Under the pieces are notes generated by a model. The model searched no databases. It saw nothing but the letters and a program-made list of their open reading frames with translations, and was not told the DNA's origin. DNA of 64,000 bases. It comes from an uncultured Kiritimatiellota bacterium (GTDB lineage Bacteria; Verrucomicrobiota; Kiritimatiellia; RFP12; DVOR01). The stretch lies in NCBI GenBank assembly GCA_944389565.1, contig CALXMV010000006.1, positions 19,759 to 83,758 on the forward strand, read 5' to 3'. A program made the position numbers and the translations under genes. Of this stretch, positions 8,324-19,268 are shown in pieces. The first letter of the stretch is position 1. Each line of letters starts with the position of its first letter.

Positions 8324-8371
8324 GCACAAGATATGGCACCAACGGAAAACGCGATGCGGAAAATCTTGTGC
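8324..8371. repeat. 9-bp inverted repeat upstream of pflB promoter
   Basis: GCACAAGAT at 8324-8332 is exactly inverted at 8363-8371 (ATCTTGTGC), separated by 30 bp and centred about 55 bp upstream of the -35 box. It could be a paired operator for an activator of pflB. No known regulator site was recognised. Confidence 0.4.
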
Positions 8372-8400
8372 CCGATCACGGAGAAAAACGGCCTTTGTGC

Positions 8401-8430
8401 TTGACAGGCGGAAATTGGATTTGATACAGT
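8401..8430 (+). promoter_or_regulatory. pflB promoter
   Basis: A perfect -35 TTGACA (8401-8406) and an extended -10 TGATACAGT (8422-8430) are separated by 18 bp. The predicted start near 8437 leaves a leader of about 70 nt with an AAAGGAG ribosome-binding site. Confidence 0.75.
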
Positions 8431-8509
8431 TTACGCCGTTTTCTCGGCCGCATCAGTGCGATTTCGCGACGGCCGGGGCGTTCGAGCCAAAAACAAAAGG
8501 AGAACGGCC

Positions 8510-10750
8510 ATGTTGCAGTATCCTGAGTTCAAGTCCGGCAAATGGCAGGACACCATCGACGTCCGGGATTTCATCCAGACGAACTACACCCCCTACGAGG
8601 GCGACGCCTCGTTCCTGACCGGCCCCACCGCGCGCACCCGGAAGGTCAACGCCGCGTACGAGCGCCTGCACAAGGAGGAGTTCGACAAAGGCGGCGTGCT
8701 CGACGTGGACGTGGAGAACGCCTCCAGCCTCCTCAACCACGCCCCCGGCTACCTCGACAAGGAGAACGAGCTGATCGTCGGCCTGCAGACCGACGCGCCG
8801 CTCAAGCGCTCCGTCAACCCCTTCGGCGGGATGCGCATGGCCGTCCAGGCCGCCGAGGCCTACGGCTACCACCTCAGCGACAGGCTAAAGACCCAGTTCA
8901 CCTACCGCACCACGCACAACGACGGCGTCTTCCGCGCCTACACCAAGGACATGCGCGCCCTCCGCTCCGCCCACGTCCTCACCGGCCTGCCCGACGCCTA
9001 CGGCCGCGGCCGCATCATCGGCGACTACCGCCGCGTGGCCCTCTACGGCGTGGATCGTCTCATCGAGGAGAAGCAGAAGGATCTCGACGCCATCGGCACC
9101 GCCCCCGACGCGGTGATGGACGACGAGACCATCCGCCTGCGCGAGGACGTCTGGCGCCAGATCGACTACCTCGGCCGCCTGAAGCAGATGGCCGCGATGT
9201 ACGGCCACGACATCTCCAAGCCCGCCCAGAGCGCCCGCGAGGCCGTCCAGGCCACCTATTTCGGCTACCTGGCCGCCATCAAGGAGCAGAACGGCGCGGC
9301 CATGAGCCTGGGCCGCACCGCCACCTTCCTGGACATCTACATCGAGCGCGACCTGAAGGCCGGCGTCCTCACCGAGGAGGCCGCCCAGGAGCTGATCGAC
9401 GATTACGTCCTCCACCTGCGCATGAACCGCCAGCTCCGCACCCCGGAGTACAACGAGCTCTTCGCCGGCGACCCCACCTGGACCACCGAGTCCCTCGGCG
9501 GCATGGGCCTCGACGGCCGCACGCTCGTCACCAAGACCTCCTTCCGCGTGCTCCACACGCTGGAAAACCTCGGCCCCGCCCCCGAGCCCAACATGACCGT
9601 CCTCTGGGCCCAGAAGCTCCCGCAGGGGTGGAAGGACTACTGCGCGCACGTCTCCATCGTCACCGACTCCGTGCAGTACGAGAACGACGACCTCATGCGC
9701 GAGCGCTTCGGCGACGACTACGCCATCGCCTGCTGCGTCTCGGCCATGACCATCGGCAAGGACATGCAGTTCTTCGGCGCACGCGCCAACCTCCCCAAGG
9801 CCCTCCTCATGGCCATCAACGCCGGCCGCGAGGAGATCAAGGGCAAGCGCCTCACCGACGTCGTCCCCGACCTGCCCCCCGAAGGGCCCCTCGTCTACGA
9901 CGACGTCATGGCCCGCTACAAAAAGGTCCTCGCCTGGCTCGCGCACCAGTACGTGAACACCATGAACGTGATTCACTACATGCACGACAAGTACGCCTAC
10001 GAGAAGATCCAGATGGCCCTGCACGACACCCACCTGGCCCACCGCTGGATGGCCTTCGGCGCCGCCGGGCTCTCCGTCGCCGCGGACGCCCTCTCCGCCA
10101 TCAGGTATGCCAAGGTCACCCCCGTGCGCGACGAGACCGGCCTCACCACCGACTTCGTCATCGAGGGCGACTTCCCCAAGTTCGGCAACGACGACGACCG
10201 CGTCGACGCCATCGCCAAGGAGCTCGCCGAGTTCTTCTACGCCGAGCTCCGCAAGACCCCCTGCTACCGCGGCGCCGAGCACACCCTCTCCCTCCTCACC
10301 ATCACCTCCAACGTCATGTACGGCAAAAACACCGGCGCGACGCCCGACGGCCGCAAGGCCGGCGAGCCCTTCGCCCCCGGCGCCAACCCCATGCACGGCC
10401 GCGACGCCTCCGGCGCCACCTTCTCCCTCAACTCCGTCGCCAAGCTCGACTACGACGCCTGCCGCGACGGCATCTCCAACACCTTCACCATCAACCCCAC
10501 CGCCCTCGGCAAGGACGAGCCCGAGCGCGTCCACAAGCTCACCCGCCTCATGGACGGCTATTTCGTGCAGGGCGCCCACCACCTCAACGTCAACGTCTTC
10601 AACACCGACCTCCTGCGCGACGCCCAGGCACACCCCGACAAATACCCCAACCTCACCATCCGCGTCTCCGGCTACGCCGTCCGCTTCGTCACCCTCTCCA
10701 AGAAGCACCAGGACGAGGTCATCGCCCGCACCTGCCACAGCTGCCTGTGA
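8510..10750 (+). CDS. pflB: Pyruvate formate-lyase (formate C-acetyltransferase)
   Basis: It converts pyruvate and CoA to acetyl-CoA and formate anaerobically by a glycyl-radical mechanism. The 746-residue length matches PFL. The active-site Cys pair is at 408-409 (IACCVSAM) and the radical Gly at 721 in RVSGYAVRF, close to the C-terminus as expected. The ATG at 8510 has AAAGGAG 7 nt upstream and follows a strong promoter. It is monocistronic, with a terminator 20 nt downstream. The activating radical-SAM enzyme (PflA), which is required for function, is not in the window. The gene marks a fermentative, oxygen-sensitive metabolism. Confidence 0.96.
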   Translation: MLQYPEFKSGKWQDTIDVRDFIQTNYTPYEGDASFLTGPTARTRKVNAAYERLHKEEFDKGGVLDVDVENASSLLNHAPGYLDKENELIVGLQTDAPLKRSVNPFGGMRMAVQAAEAYGYHLSDRLKTQFTYRTTHNDGVFRAYTKDMRALRSAHVLTGLPDAYGRGRIIGDYRRVALYGVDRLIEEKQKDLDAIGTAPDAVMDDETIRLREDVWRQIDYLGRLKQMAAMYGHDISKPAQSAREAVQATYFGYLAAIKEQNGAAMSLGRTATFLDIYIERDLKAGVLTEEAAQELIDDYVLHLRMNRQLRTPEYNELFAGDPTWTTESLGGMGLDGRTLVTKTSFRVLHTLENLGPAPEPNMTVLWAQKLPQGWKDYCAHVSIVTDSVQYENDDLMRERFGDDYAIACCVSAMTIGKDMQFFGARANLPKALLMAINAGREEIKGKRLTDVVPDLPPEGPLVYDDVMARYKKVLAWLAHQYVNTMNVIHYMHDKYAYEKIQMALHDTHLAHRWMAFGAAGLSVAADALSAIRYAKVTPVRDETGLTTDFVIEGDFPKFGNDDDRVDAIAKELAEFFYAELRKTPCYRGAEHTLSLLTITSNVMYGKNTGATPDGRKAGEPFAPGANPMHGRDASGATFSLNSVAKLDYDACRDGISNTFTINPTALGKDEPERVHKLTRLMDGYFVQGAHHLNVNVFNTDLLRDAQAHPDKYPNLTIRVSGYAVRFVTLSKKHQDEVIARTCHSCL

Positions 10751-10770
10751 CGGCCCCGCGCGGCGACGGA

Positions 10771-10799
10771 CGCCCCCGGCCCCCGCCGGGGGCGTTTTT
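10771..10799 (+). terminator. Intrinsic terminator of pflB
   Basis: A perfect 10-bp GC stem (10771-10780 with 10785-10794), with a CCCC loop, is followed by five T. Confidence 0.9.
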
Positions 10800-10813
10800 C
10801 GTGGCCGCCGGGC

Positions 10814-10842
10814 TTGCCTTTGGGGCGGGGTTGTGGTATGCT
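10814..10842 (+). promoter_or_regulatory. purA operon promoter
   Basis: The -35 TTGCCT and extended -10 TGGTATGCT (TATGCT 10837-10842) are 17 bp apart. The leader is about 40 nt with GAGG before the purA ATG. Confidence 0.65.
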
Positions 10843-10888
10843 TCACCCACGTCTGCGCCCGTTGGCGCGTAACACTGAGGACTCACTT

Positions 10889-12166
10889 ATGCCGAACACC
10901 GTTTTGATTGGGTCGCAATGGGGCGACGAGGGCAAGGGCAAGATCATCGACGTGCTGACCGCGCAGGCCGACGTGATCGTGCGTTACCAAGGCGGCTCGA
11001 ACGCCGGGCACACGGTCATCGCCGAGGGCGAGAAGCGCGTCCTGCGCCTGGTGCCCTCGGGGATCCTGCACGAGGGCAAGGTCTGCGTGATCGGCAACGG
11101 CGTGGTGATGAACCCGCTCGACCTCATCGAGGAGATCGAGATGCTGCGCAAGACGGGCATCGAATGCCGCGGCCGCCTCTTCATCTCCACCCGCGCCCAC
11201 ATGGTGATGCTCTACCACCGCGCGCTCGACCGCGCCGACGAGGCCGCCCGCCCCGAAGGCAAGAAGATCGGCACCACCGGCCGCGGCATCGGCCCGGCCT
11301 ACGCCGCCAAGGTCTCGCGCTCCGGCCTGCGCTGCGGCGACATGCTCACCCCCGCCTTCCCCGACCTCGTGCGCGAGCAGGTGGCCGAGACGAACCGCAA
11401 GCTGGCCGCCCTCGGCGCCGACCCGCTCGACGCCGAGGCCATGGCCCGGACCTACATCGAGGCTGCCGAACGCCTGCGCCCCTACATCGTCGACACCATC
11501 CCGCTCATCCACGCGGCCGACCGCGCCGGCAAATCCATCCTCCTCGAAGGCGCCCAAGGCACGATGCTCGACATCGACTTCGGCACCTACCCCTTCGTCA
11601 CCTCCTCGAACCCCACCTCCGGCGGCGCGTGCGTCGGCTCCGGCCTCAGCCCCCGGCGCATCGACCGCGTGGTCGGCGTGATCAAGGCCTACACCACCCG
11701 CGTGGGCGAAGGGCCCTTCCCCACCGAGGACTTCGGCGACATCGGCAAGACCCTCGCCGAGCGCGGGCATGAGTTCGGCGCCGTGACGGGGCGCCCCCGC
11801 CGCTGCGGCTGGTTCGACGCCGTCGTCGCCCGCTACGCGCAGATGGTCAACGGCGTCGACCTCTGGGCCCTCACGAAGCTCGACGTCATGGACACCCTGC
11901 CCGAGATCAAAATCTGCGTGGCCTACGAGCTGGACGGCCGCCGCATCGAGGACATGCCCGCCTCCGCGGACGAGCTCGCCCGCTGCAAGCCCATCTACGA
12001 GACCATGCCCGGCTGGCTGGAGGAGACCTCCCACATCACCGACATGGCCCAGCTCCCCCCCAAGGCCAAGGCCTACGTCGAGCGCCTCGTCGCGCTCTCC
12101 GGCGGCGCGCTCGGCATCCTCTCCATCGGCCCCGCGCGCGAATCCACCCTCCGCGTGGGCCTCTGA
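10889..12166 (+). CDS. purA: Adenylosuccinate synthetase
   Basis: It makes adenylosuccinate from IMP, aspartate and GTP, the first step from IMP to AMP, in the cytoplasm. The 425-residue protein begins with the P-loop-like GSQWGDEGKGK. It contains YQGGSNAGHTV, TTGRGIGPAYAAK and the C-terminal half of the active site (TSSNPTSGGACVGSG and TGRPRRCGWFD). The ATG at 10889 is selected by the N-terminal match and the GAGG 8 nt upstream. The stop codon overlaps the next start (TGATG), so purA, uppS, the kinase and the sigma factor form one transcription unit. Confidence 0.97.
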   Translation: MPNTVLIGSQWGDEGKGKIIDVLTAQADVIVRYQGGSNAGHTVIAEGEKRVLRLVPSGILHEGKVCVIGNGVVMNPLDLIEEIEMLRKTGIECRGRLFISTRAHMVMLYHRALDRADEAARPEGKKIGTTGRGIGPAYAAKVSRSGLRCGDMLTPAFPDLVREQVAETNRKLAALGADPLDAEAMARTYIEAAERLRPYIVDTIPLIHAADRAGKSILLEGAQGTMLDIDFGTYPFVTSSNPTSGGACVGSGLSPRRIDRVVGVIKAYTTRVGEGPFPTEDFGDIGKTLAERGHEFGAVTGRPRRCGWFDAVVARYAQMVNGVDLWALTKLDVMDTLPEIKICVAYELDGRRIEDMPASADELARCKPIYETMPGWLEETSHITDMAQLPPKAKAYVERLVALSGGALGILSIGPARESTLRVGL

Positions 12167-12878
12167 TGATCCGCCACCTGGCCATCATCATGGACGGCAA
12201 CGGCCGCTGGGCGAAAGCCCGCGGCCTGCCGCGCTCCGAGGGGCACCGCGCCGGCGGCGAGACCGTCCGGCGCGTCCTTGGCTATTGCCGCGACGCGGGC
12301 ATCGACTACCTCACGCTCTACGCCTTCTCCGTGGAGAACTGGAAGCGCCCCCGCGAGGAGGTCGAGGCGCTGATGCACCTGCTCGTGGCCTACCTCGCCG
12401 GCGAGGAGCCCATGCTCCACGAGCACCGCGTGCGCCTGCGGATCATGGGCCGCCGGGAAGACCTCCCGCCCGCCGTGCGCGAGGCGCTCGGGCGCGTCGA
12501 GGCCTCCACCGCCCATCACACGCGCCAGCTCATCCTCTGCCTCAGCTACGGCGGCCGCACCGAGATCGCCCACGCCGCCCGCGAGATCGCCCGCCTCGCC
12601 GCGAAAGGCGAGATCGACCCCGAGCGCGTCGACGAGGCGACCGTCGCCCGGCACCTCTACCTGCCCGACGTGCCCGACCCCGACCTCATCGTCCGCACCA
12701 GCGGCGAGCTCCGCCTCAGCAACTTCCTCCTCTGGCAGGCCAGCTACGCCGAGCTTTACGTCACCCCCACCCTGTGGCCCGACTTCGCCGAGGCGGACTT
12801 CCGCGCGGCGCTCGACGCCTTCGCCCGCCGCGACCGCCGCTACGGGGGCGTCGGCGACGCGCCCCGGGAGCGTGACGC

Positions 12879-12882
<4 letters not shown>
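12166..12882 (+). CDS. uppS: Undecaprenyl (isoprenyl) diphosphate synthase
   Basis: This cis-prenyltransferase extends farnesyl diphosphate with isopentenyl diphosphate to make the C55 carrier lipid used for peptidoglycan and surface polysaccharides. The 238-residue protein shows the family signatures: [19 protein letters not shown] near the N-terminus with the catalytic Asp and [11 protein letters not shown], and [17 protein letters not shown]. The start overlaps the purA stop and its own end overlaps the kinase start by 4 nt. Confidence 0.96.
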
Positions 12883-15071
<2,189 letters not shown>

Positions 15072-15074
15072 GCC

Positions 15075-15686
15075 ATGCAACCGCCCATCACCCCCAAAAG
15101 CCTCCTCCGCAAACTCGCCGACCCCGACGCGCCAAACGGCGAATGGGCCCGTTTCCTTGACCTTTACGCCCCCATCGTCCGCGCCTGGCTCAGCTACCAC
15201 CGCCTCCCGGACGACGAGCTCGACGACGCCGCGCAGGAGGTCTACATCCGCCTCGTCCGCCACCTCCCCGCCTCCCCCTACGACGCCTCCCGCGCCCACT
15301 TCCGCACCTACCTCGGCCGCGTGGTGCGCTCCGTCGCCATCGACCGCCTGCGCCGGCTCCGCGCCGAACGCGAACGCCGCCCCCTCGTCCCCCTTCCCCC
15401 CGATTACGCCGACACGATCCCCGACCCCGACACCTCCATCGAGATCGACATCCGCCTCCGCAGCAGGCTCCTCATCGCCGCCAACCAGGCCGCCATCGAC
15501 CAACTCCGCCGCGACACCTCCCTCACCCCCACCCAACGCGCCATCCTCGAGGCCTGCATCATCGGCGACGAGACCCCCACCCAGGCCGCCAGACGCCTCG
15601 GCATCCCCCCGAACACCGCCGTCCAGACCGTCAACCGCCTCAAGGCGCGGCTCCTCGACTACGCCCGCGCCCTCATCGATTTCTGA
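15075..15686 (+). CDS. ECF-type RNA polymerase sigma factor
   Basis: The 203-residue protein has sigma region 2 (residues about 23-95, core DELDDAAQEVYIRLVRHL, followed by YLGRVVRSVAIDRLRR) and region 4 (about 150-200, LTPTQRAILEACIIG with the helix-turn-helix TQAARRLGIPPNTAVQTV). No anti-sigma gene is adjacent. Instead the Ser/Thr kinase gene ends 3 nt upstream. Kinase-linked ECF groups are known in which phosphorylation of the sigma factor replaces anti-sigma control. The pairing suggests that mode, which is inference. The next gene is convergent, 10 nt away. Confidence 0.9.
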   Translation: MQPPITPKSLLRKLADPDAPNGEWARFLDLYAPIVRAWLSYHRLPDDELDDAAQEVYIRLVRHLPASPYDASRAHFRTYLGRVVRSVAIDRLRRLRAERERRPLVPLPPDYADTIPDPDTSIEIDIRLRSRLLIAANQAAIDQLRRDTSLTPTQRAILEACIIGDETPTQAARRLGIPPNTAVQTVNRLKARLLDYARALIDF

Positions 15687-15696
15687 CCGCGCCCCC

Positions 15697-16254
15697 TCAC
15701 CCCTCCTCCAACGACCGCGTGGCGATGGGGCGCGCGGGATTCCCCGCCGCCACGGCCCACGGCGGGATGTCACGCGGCGCGACGGCCGCCGCCGCCAACA
15801 CCGCCCCCTCCCCCACCGTAACGCCCGGCAGGACGACCGCCCGCGCGCACACCCACGCCTGGGGCCCGATGACGATCGGCGCGGTGACCAACTCCATGAT
15901 CGGGCTGGCGATGTCATGCGAGGCCGTGCAGAGAAACGCATCCTGCGAGACGACCGCCTGCGCGCCGATCACGACCTCGGCGGCGTTGTAGCAATCGACA
16001 CGCTCGGAAAGGCAGCTGTGCGCCCCCATCGTCAGCCGCCACGGCTGCCACACCCGGCATGAGGGCAAGACGTTCGCCCCCGGCTCCAGACGCGCCCCGA
16101 AACAGCGCAGCAGAAACGCCCGCCATGGCCGGAAAAACGCCCCGCGCGGAGTCGGCCGGAAAAACAGCGCCCACACCACCATCCACAACGCCCGTGCCAT
16201 CTTGCTCCGGCGCGAATGACGGTTGCGGTAATCCTGAAGATGCAAGTGCGGCAT
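15697..16254 (-). CDS. WcaF-like polysaccharide O-acetyltransferase, left arm of invertible switch
   Basis: The 185-residue left-handed beta-helix acyltransferase is of the colanic-acid WcaF type and acetylates sugars of surface glycans. It has a short N-terminal hydrophobic stretch (MVVWALFF), hexapeptide repeats (such as VVIGAQAVVSQDAFL), the catalytic-region CTASHDI and the C-terminal AGNPAR. It is paralogous to the gene at 18671-19234 (shared LLRCFGA, FLCTASHD/FVCTASHD, GNPAR). Its start codon and ribosome-binding site AAGGGA lie in the left arm of a perfect 16-bp inverted repeat. The only good promoter in the flanked segment currently points at this gene, so it is predicted ON in this assembly. 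Confidence 0.88.
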   Translation of the reverse strand: MPHLHLQDYRNRHSRRSKMARALWMVVWALFFRPTPRGAFFRPWRAFLLRCFGARLEPGANVLPSCRVWQPWRLTMGAHSCLSERVDCYNAAEVVIGAQAVVSQDAFLCTASHDIASPIMELVTAPIVIGPQAWVCARAVVLPGVTVGEGAVLAAAAVAPRDIPPWAVAAGNPARPIATRSLEEG

Positions 16255-16266
16255 TTAAACGTCCCT
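16251..16266. repeat. Left inverted-repeat arm of putative invertible promoter
   Basis: GCATTTAAACGTCCCT is an exact reverse complement of 16334-16349. Read leftward it supplies AGGGA and ATG for the acetyltransferase. Matching stops sharply on both sides. Confidence 0.9.
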
Positions 16267-16296
16267 TTTATTTGCGCAGGTCAAACAACGCCATAA

Positions 16297-16305
16297 AGTA
16301 TAGCA
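16297..16305 (-). promoter_or_regulatory. Extended -10 inside invertible segment, now facing left
   Basis: Reading leftward the sequence is TGCTATACT, an extended -10 with no clear -35. It is 42 nt before the acetyltransferase start. In the rightward direction the segment has only poor candidates (CATAAA and TATAGC with wrong spacing to TTGCGC), so the rightward operon appears promoterless in this orientation. Confidence 0.65.
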
Positions 16306-16333
16306 AATCCGTCCCCGCGGGTGCGGCGTTCTG

Positions 16334-16349
16334 AGGGACGTTTAAATGC
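16334..16349. repeat. Right inverted-repeat arm of putative invertible promoter
   Basis: AGGGACGTTTAAATGC, the reverse complement of the left arm, contains AGGGA and the ATG (16346-16348) of the pyruvyltransferase gene. Confidence 0.9.
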
Positions 16350-17509
16350 ACCGTTCGGTTGGGATTGTGACGATATTCGACTGCGACAATTACGGCGCGG
16401 AGTTGCAGGCGTACGCCCTGCCAATGGCGTTGGCGGCGCGGGGGTGGGACGCGCGGCTAATCGATTACCCGTTCTACAAAAGCCCGCGTTTCCGGAGGAC
16501 GCCCCTCGCCGCGCCGGCGGTGCCCCTGGCCCCGATCAACCGCCTGAAGGAATGCGTCGCCGCGGCGCGGACGACGGTGGCGCGCCGTCTCGCGGGAGAC
16601 GCGGCACGGCGGCGGAGGGCGGCCTTCGAGGCCTTCCGCGGGAAAATCCCGCGCACCCGCCTCTACGCGACCTTCGACGATCTGCTCCGCGACCCGCCGC
16701 CCTTCGAGGTCTACCTCACCGGCAGCGACCAGGTGTGGAACCCACGCATGGGTGCGACCCTGCGCCCCTACTTCCTGGACTTCCTGCCCGAGGAGGCGCG
16801 GCGCGTGGCCTACGCGGCGAGCTTCGGGGTCCCCGCCCTTTCCCCACCCGTCGCCGCGCAGTACGCGCGGTGGCTGGCACGCTACGAGGCGGTGGGATGC
16901 CGCGAGCCGGAGGGCGTGGCGCTGACGCGCCGGCTGGCGCCGGGGCTCCCGGCCGAGCACGTGTTGGACCCGACGTTGCTCCTGGACGCCGATGCGTGGC
17001 GCGCGGCGGCGATCCCCCCGGACGCCCCGGCCGATTACCTGCTCGTCTACGAACTCATCCCCGCGCCGGGCTTGTGGGCCTTGGCCCGCCGTTGGACGGC
17101 GGCCTTGGGCGGCATCGCCATCCGCTGCGTGCGCGGCGCGGCGTGGGGGCGGGCCCCGCGTGGCGCGGCGGACGAGGCGACGGCCGGCCCGGCGGGGTTC
17201 GTCGGTCTCTTCGCGAACGCCCGCGCCGTGCTCACCACCTCCTTCCATGGCACCGTCTTCGCGACGCTCTTCCGCAAACCGTTCTACTCCGTCATCCCCG
17301 CGCGAATGGCCAACGCGGGGCGCCAGCGCGGCCTTCTGGAGACCCTCGACCTGGCCGACCGTCTGATCCCGGAGGCCATGCTCGCCGACCTGCGACCCGA
17401 TGCCGGGATCGACTGGGACCCCGCCGGGCGGCGGCTCGGGCAGGCCCGCGCCCGCTCGCTGGACTTCTTGGACAAAGCCCTGAAAGGAGCGTTCCGCCAT
17501 GCCCCTTGA
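16346..17509 (+). CDS. Polysaccharide pyruvyl transferase family protein
   Basis: The 387-residue protein of the CsaB/WcaK type transfers pyruvate from PEP to sugars of surface polysaccharides as ketals. Family hallmarks are the N-terminal FDCDNYGAELQAYAL, TGSDQVWNPRMG, the YAASFG strand, and the C-terminal TSFHGTVFATLFRKPF. The start codon sits in the right inverted-repeat arm with GAGGGA 7 nt upstream. It overlaps the next gene by 11 nt. Expression of this three-gene operon probably requires inversion of the promoter segment, because no convincing rightward promoter is visible. Confidence 0.92.
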   Translation: MHRSVGIVTIFDCDNYGAELQAYALPMALAARGWDARLIDYPFYKSPRFRRTPLAAPAVPLAPINRLKECVAAARTTVARRLAGDAARRRRAAFEAFRGKIPRTRLYATFDDLLRDPPPFEVYLTGSDQVWNPRMGATLRPYFLDFLPEEARRVAYAASFGVPALSPPVAAQYARWLARYEAVGCREPEGVALTRRLAPGLPAEHVLDPTLLLDADAWRAAAIPPDAPADYLLVYELIPAPGLWALARRWTAALGGIAIRCVRGAAWGRAPRGAADEATAGPAGFVGLFANARAVLTTSFHGTVFATLFRKPFYSVIPARMANAGRQRGLLETLDLADRLIPEAMLADLRPDAGIDWDPAGRRLGQARARSLDFLDKALKGAFRHAP

Positions 17510-18674
17510 ACGTTGCACGGAAACGACCTGCTTCGGGTGCGGGGCGTGCGCGGCGGTCTGCCCTAGGGACGCCATCGCCATGACGCCCGGGGAGGGCGGC
17601 TTCCCCTACCCGCGGGTGGACGCGGCCCAATGCGTGCGTTGCGGTCTCTGCGACCGCGTCTGCCCCATCGGAGCCACGGAGCCGCTCCTGCGCGCGCCGC
17701 GCCAGGCCTTCGCCGCCTGGGCGCGGGATGCCGGCGCACGGGCGGCCAGCACGAGCGGCGGCGCCTTCACGGCCTGCGCCAAGGCCACGCTCGCGGCGGG
17801 CGGCGCGGTCTGCGGGGCGGAGCTCCGCCTCGCCGAGCGACGCGTCCGCCACGCGGTGATCGCGGAGCCCGCCGACCTGCCGCGCATCCGCAAGACCAAA
17901 TACGTCCAAAGCGAGACCGTGCCCGCCCTGCGCGAGGCCATGCGCCTTTTGGGGGCGGGTCGCACGGTGCTCTTCGCAGGCACGCCCTGCCAAGTGGCCG
18001 GCTGGCGCCGGCTCACGGCGCGCTTCGGCGAACGCGCCCTCGCGTGCGACCTCGTCTGCGGCGGCGTGCCCTCGCCCGCGCTCTTCGCCCGTTACCTCGC
18101 CGAGGAGGAACGCCGCGCCGGCGCCCCCCTCGCCGACTACGACTTCCGTGACAAACGCGACGGCTGGAACCTCCCATGCGTGCGCCTGACCTTCGCGAAT
18201 GGGAGCGAGACGCGCCGTCCGCTGCGCCTGGACGCCTTTTACGCCACCTTCGCGGCGAAACTGTCCTGCCGGCTTTCCTGCGCCACATGCCCTTTCGCGC
18301 GATGCGAGCGCGTGGGCGATCTCACGTTCGCGGACTGTTGGCACGTGGCGCGCTTCAGGGCGGATTACGATGACGGGCGCGGCACGTCGCTTGTCCTGGC
18401 GAACAGCGAGGCCGGCGAACGTCTGCTCGGCGATGCCACGGTGCTTTGGCGCGGTCCGTACGACGTGGCCCACGCCATCGCCTCGAACGAGCCCTTGCGG
18501 AAACCGTTGGGTGCCTCGCCGGGACGGGCGGATTTCCTTTCCGCCGCCTTGGCCGATGGCGCCTCGCCGAGGCGTCTCACGTGGCGGACGCTTGGGGTGC
18601 GTTGGCTCGTCCGCGCCTGGCTCACGCGCAAAGCGAAGCGCGCCATCCGTTTTCTCCGAAGGGGACACGCATGA
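17499..18674 (+). CDS. Coenzyme F420 hydrogenase/dehydrogenase beta-subunit family iron-sulfur protein
   Basis: The 391-residue protein has two N-terminal 4Fe-4S ferredoxin motifs (CFGCGACAAVCP near 11-22 and CVRCGLCDRVCP near 45-56). These precede a FrhB/FdhB-type domain with GTPCQVAGWRRL and a C-terminal cysteine cluster (CRLSCATCPFARCERVGDL). Members of this branch are regularly found beside polysaccharide pyruvyl transferases in exopolysaccharide clusters of organisms without F420, where their redox role in glycan modification is unresolved. It overlaps both neighbours (11 nt and 4 nt), so the three genes are probably translated together. Confidence 0.9.
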   Translation: MPLERCTETTCFGCGACAAVCPRDAIAMTPGEGGFPYPRVDAAQCVRCGLCDRVCPIGATEPLLRAPRQAFAAWARDAGARAASTSGGAFTACAKATLAAGGAVCGAELRLAERRVRHAVIAEPADLPRIRKTKYVQSETVPALREAMRLLGAGRTVLFAGTPCQVAGWRRLTARFGERALACDLVCGGVPSPALFARYLAEEERRAGAPLADYDFRDKRDGWNLPCVRLTFANGSETRRPLRLDAFYATFAAKLSCRLSCATCPFARCERVGDLTFADCWHVARFRADYDDGRGTSLVLANSEAGERLLGDATVLWRGPYDVAHAIASNEPLRKPLGASPGRADFLSAALADGASPRRLTWRTLGVRWLVRAWLTRKAKRAIRFLRRGHA

Positions 18675-19234
18675 ACACCGCATGGCGCAAGGCATACGTC
18701 GATCGGATCCCGCTGCGCAACCGGGTGGGGCGTCTGGCATGGGGGGTGGCGTGGGCGTTGCTCTTCCGGCCCTTCGCGGGGCGGCCGTTCCGGTATTGGC
18801 GCATCTTCGTGCTGCGCTGCTTCGGGGCGAAGATCGGGCGGCGGTGCAGTGTCTACGCGAGCGTGCGGGTGTGGGCGCCCTGGAACCTGACGTTGGGCGA
18901 CTACGTGGCGGTCGGGCCGGGGGCGGAGCTCTACGCGGTGGATCGCATCACGGTGGGGGCGATGGCGACGATCTCTCAGCGGGCCTTTGTCTGCACGGCC
19001 TCGCACGACGTGACGCGCTTGCTCAGGCCGCTCACGCACCGGCCGATCGTCATCGGGGACGCCGCCTGGGTGGCGGCGGAGGCCTTCGTGGGGATGGGGG
19101 TGACGATCGGTGAGGGCGCCGTCGTCGGGGCCCGGGCCGTGGTCACCAAGGACGTCGCCCCCTGGACGATCGTGGGGGGCAACCCGGCGCGCTTCCTGAA
19201 GCGACGGGTCCTGCGCGACGCCCCGTCCCCTTGA
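18671..19234 (+). CDS. WcaF-like polysaccharide O-acetyltransferase, right arm of switch
   Basis: The 187-residue hexapeptide-repeat acetyltransferase is paralogous to 15697-16254. Both share an N-terminal hydrophobic stretch, FVLRCFGAK/FLLRCFGAR, the catalytic-region CTASHDV/CTASHDI and terminal GNPAR. It ends the rightward operon, overlapping the iron-sulfur protein by ATGA. Two related acetyltransferases on opposite arms of one switch suggests the organism alternates where or how a surface sugar is acetylated. The acceptor sugar is unknown. The convergent invertase gene ends 34 nt downstream. Confidence 0.9.
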   Translation: MNTAWRKAYVDRIPLRNRVGRLAWGVAWALLFRPFAGRPFRYWRIFVLRCFGAKIGRRCSVYASVRVWAPWNLTLGDYVAVGPGAELYAVDRITVGAMATISQRAFVCTASHDVTRLLRPLTHRPIVIGDAAWVAAEAFVGMGVTIGEGAVVGARAVVTKDVAPWTIVGGNPARFLKRRVLRDAPSP

Positions 19235-19268
19235 CCCCGGCACGGGTCGGCGAGGGGGAGCCATGCCC

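Larger units (their letters stand above)
16251..16349. promoter_or_regulatory. Putative invertible promoter segment between divergent polysaccharide genes
   Basis: Sixteen-base perfect inverted repeats flank 67 bp. The centre of symmetry is base 16300, and the two start codons (A at 16254 on - and at 16346 on +) are exactly symmetric about it. Inversion would swap promoter direction while keeping both ribosome-binding sites, both starts and the leader length unchanged. The AAACGTCCCT part resembles, as I recall it, the ARACGTWCGT motif reported at Bacteroides fragilis Mpi-controlled promoters (8 of 10 positions). An Mpi-like invertase gene lies at 19269-19895. Inversion itself is not demonstrated here. 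Confidence 0.75.

Noticed and set aside
16251..16349. Reading the inverted repeat as a simple intrinsic terminator or transposon end
   Set aside because: The arms are 67 bp apart, lack a T run, contain start codons in symmetric positions and there is no transposase or target duplication.
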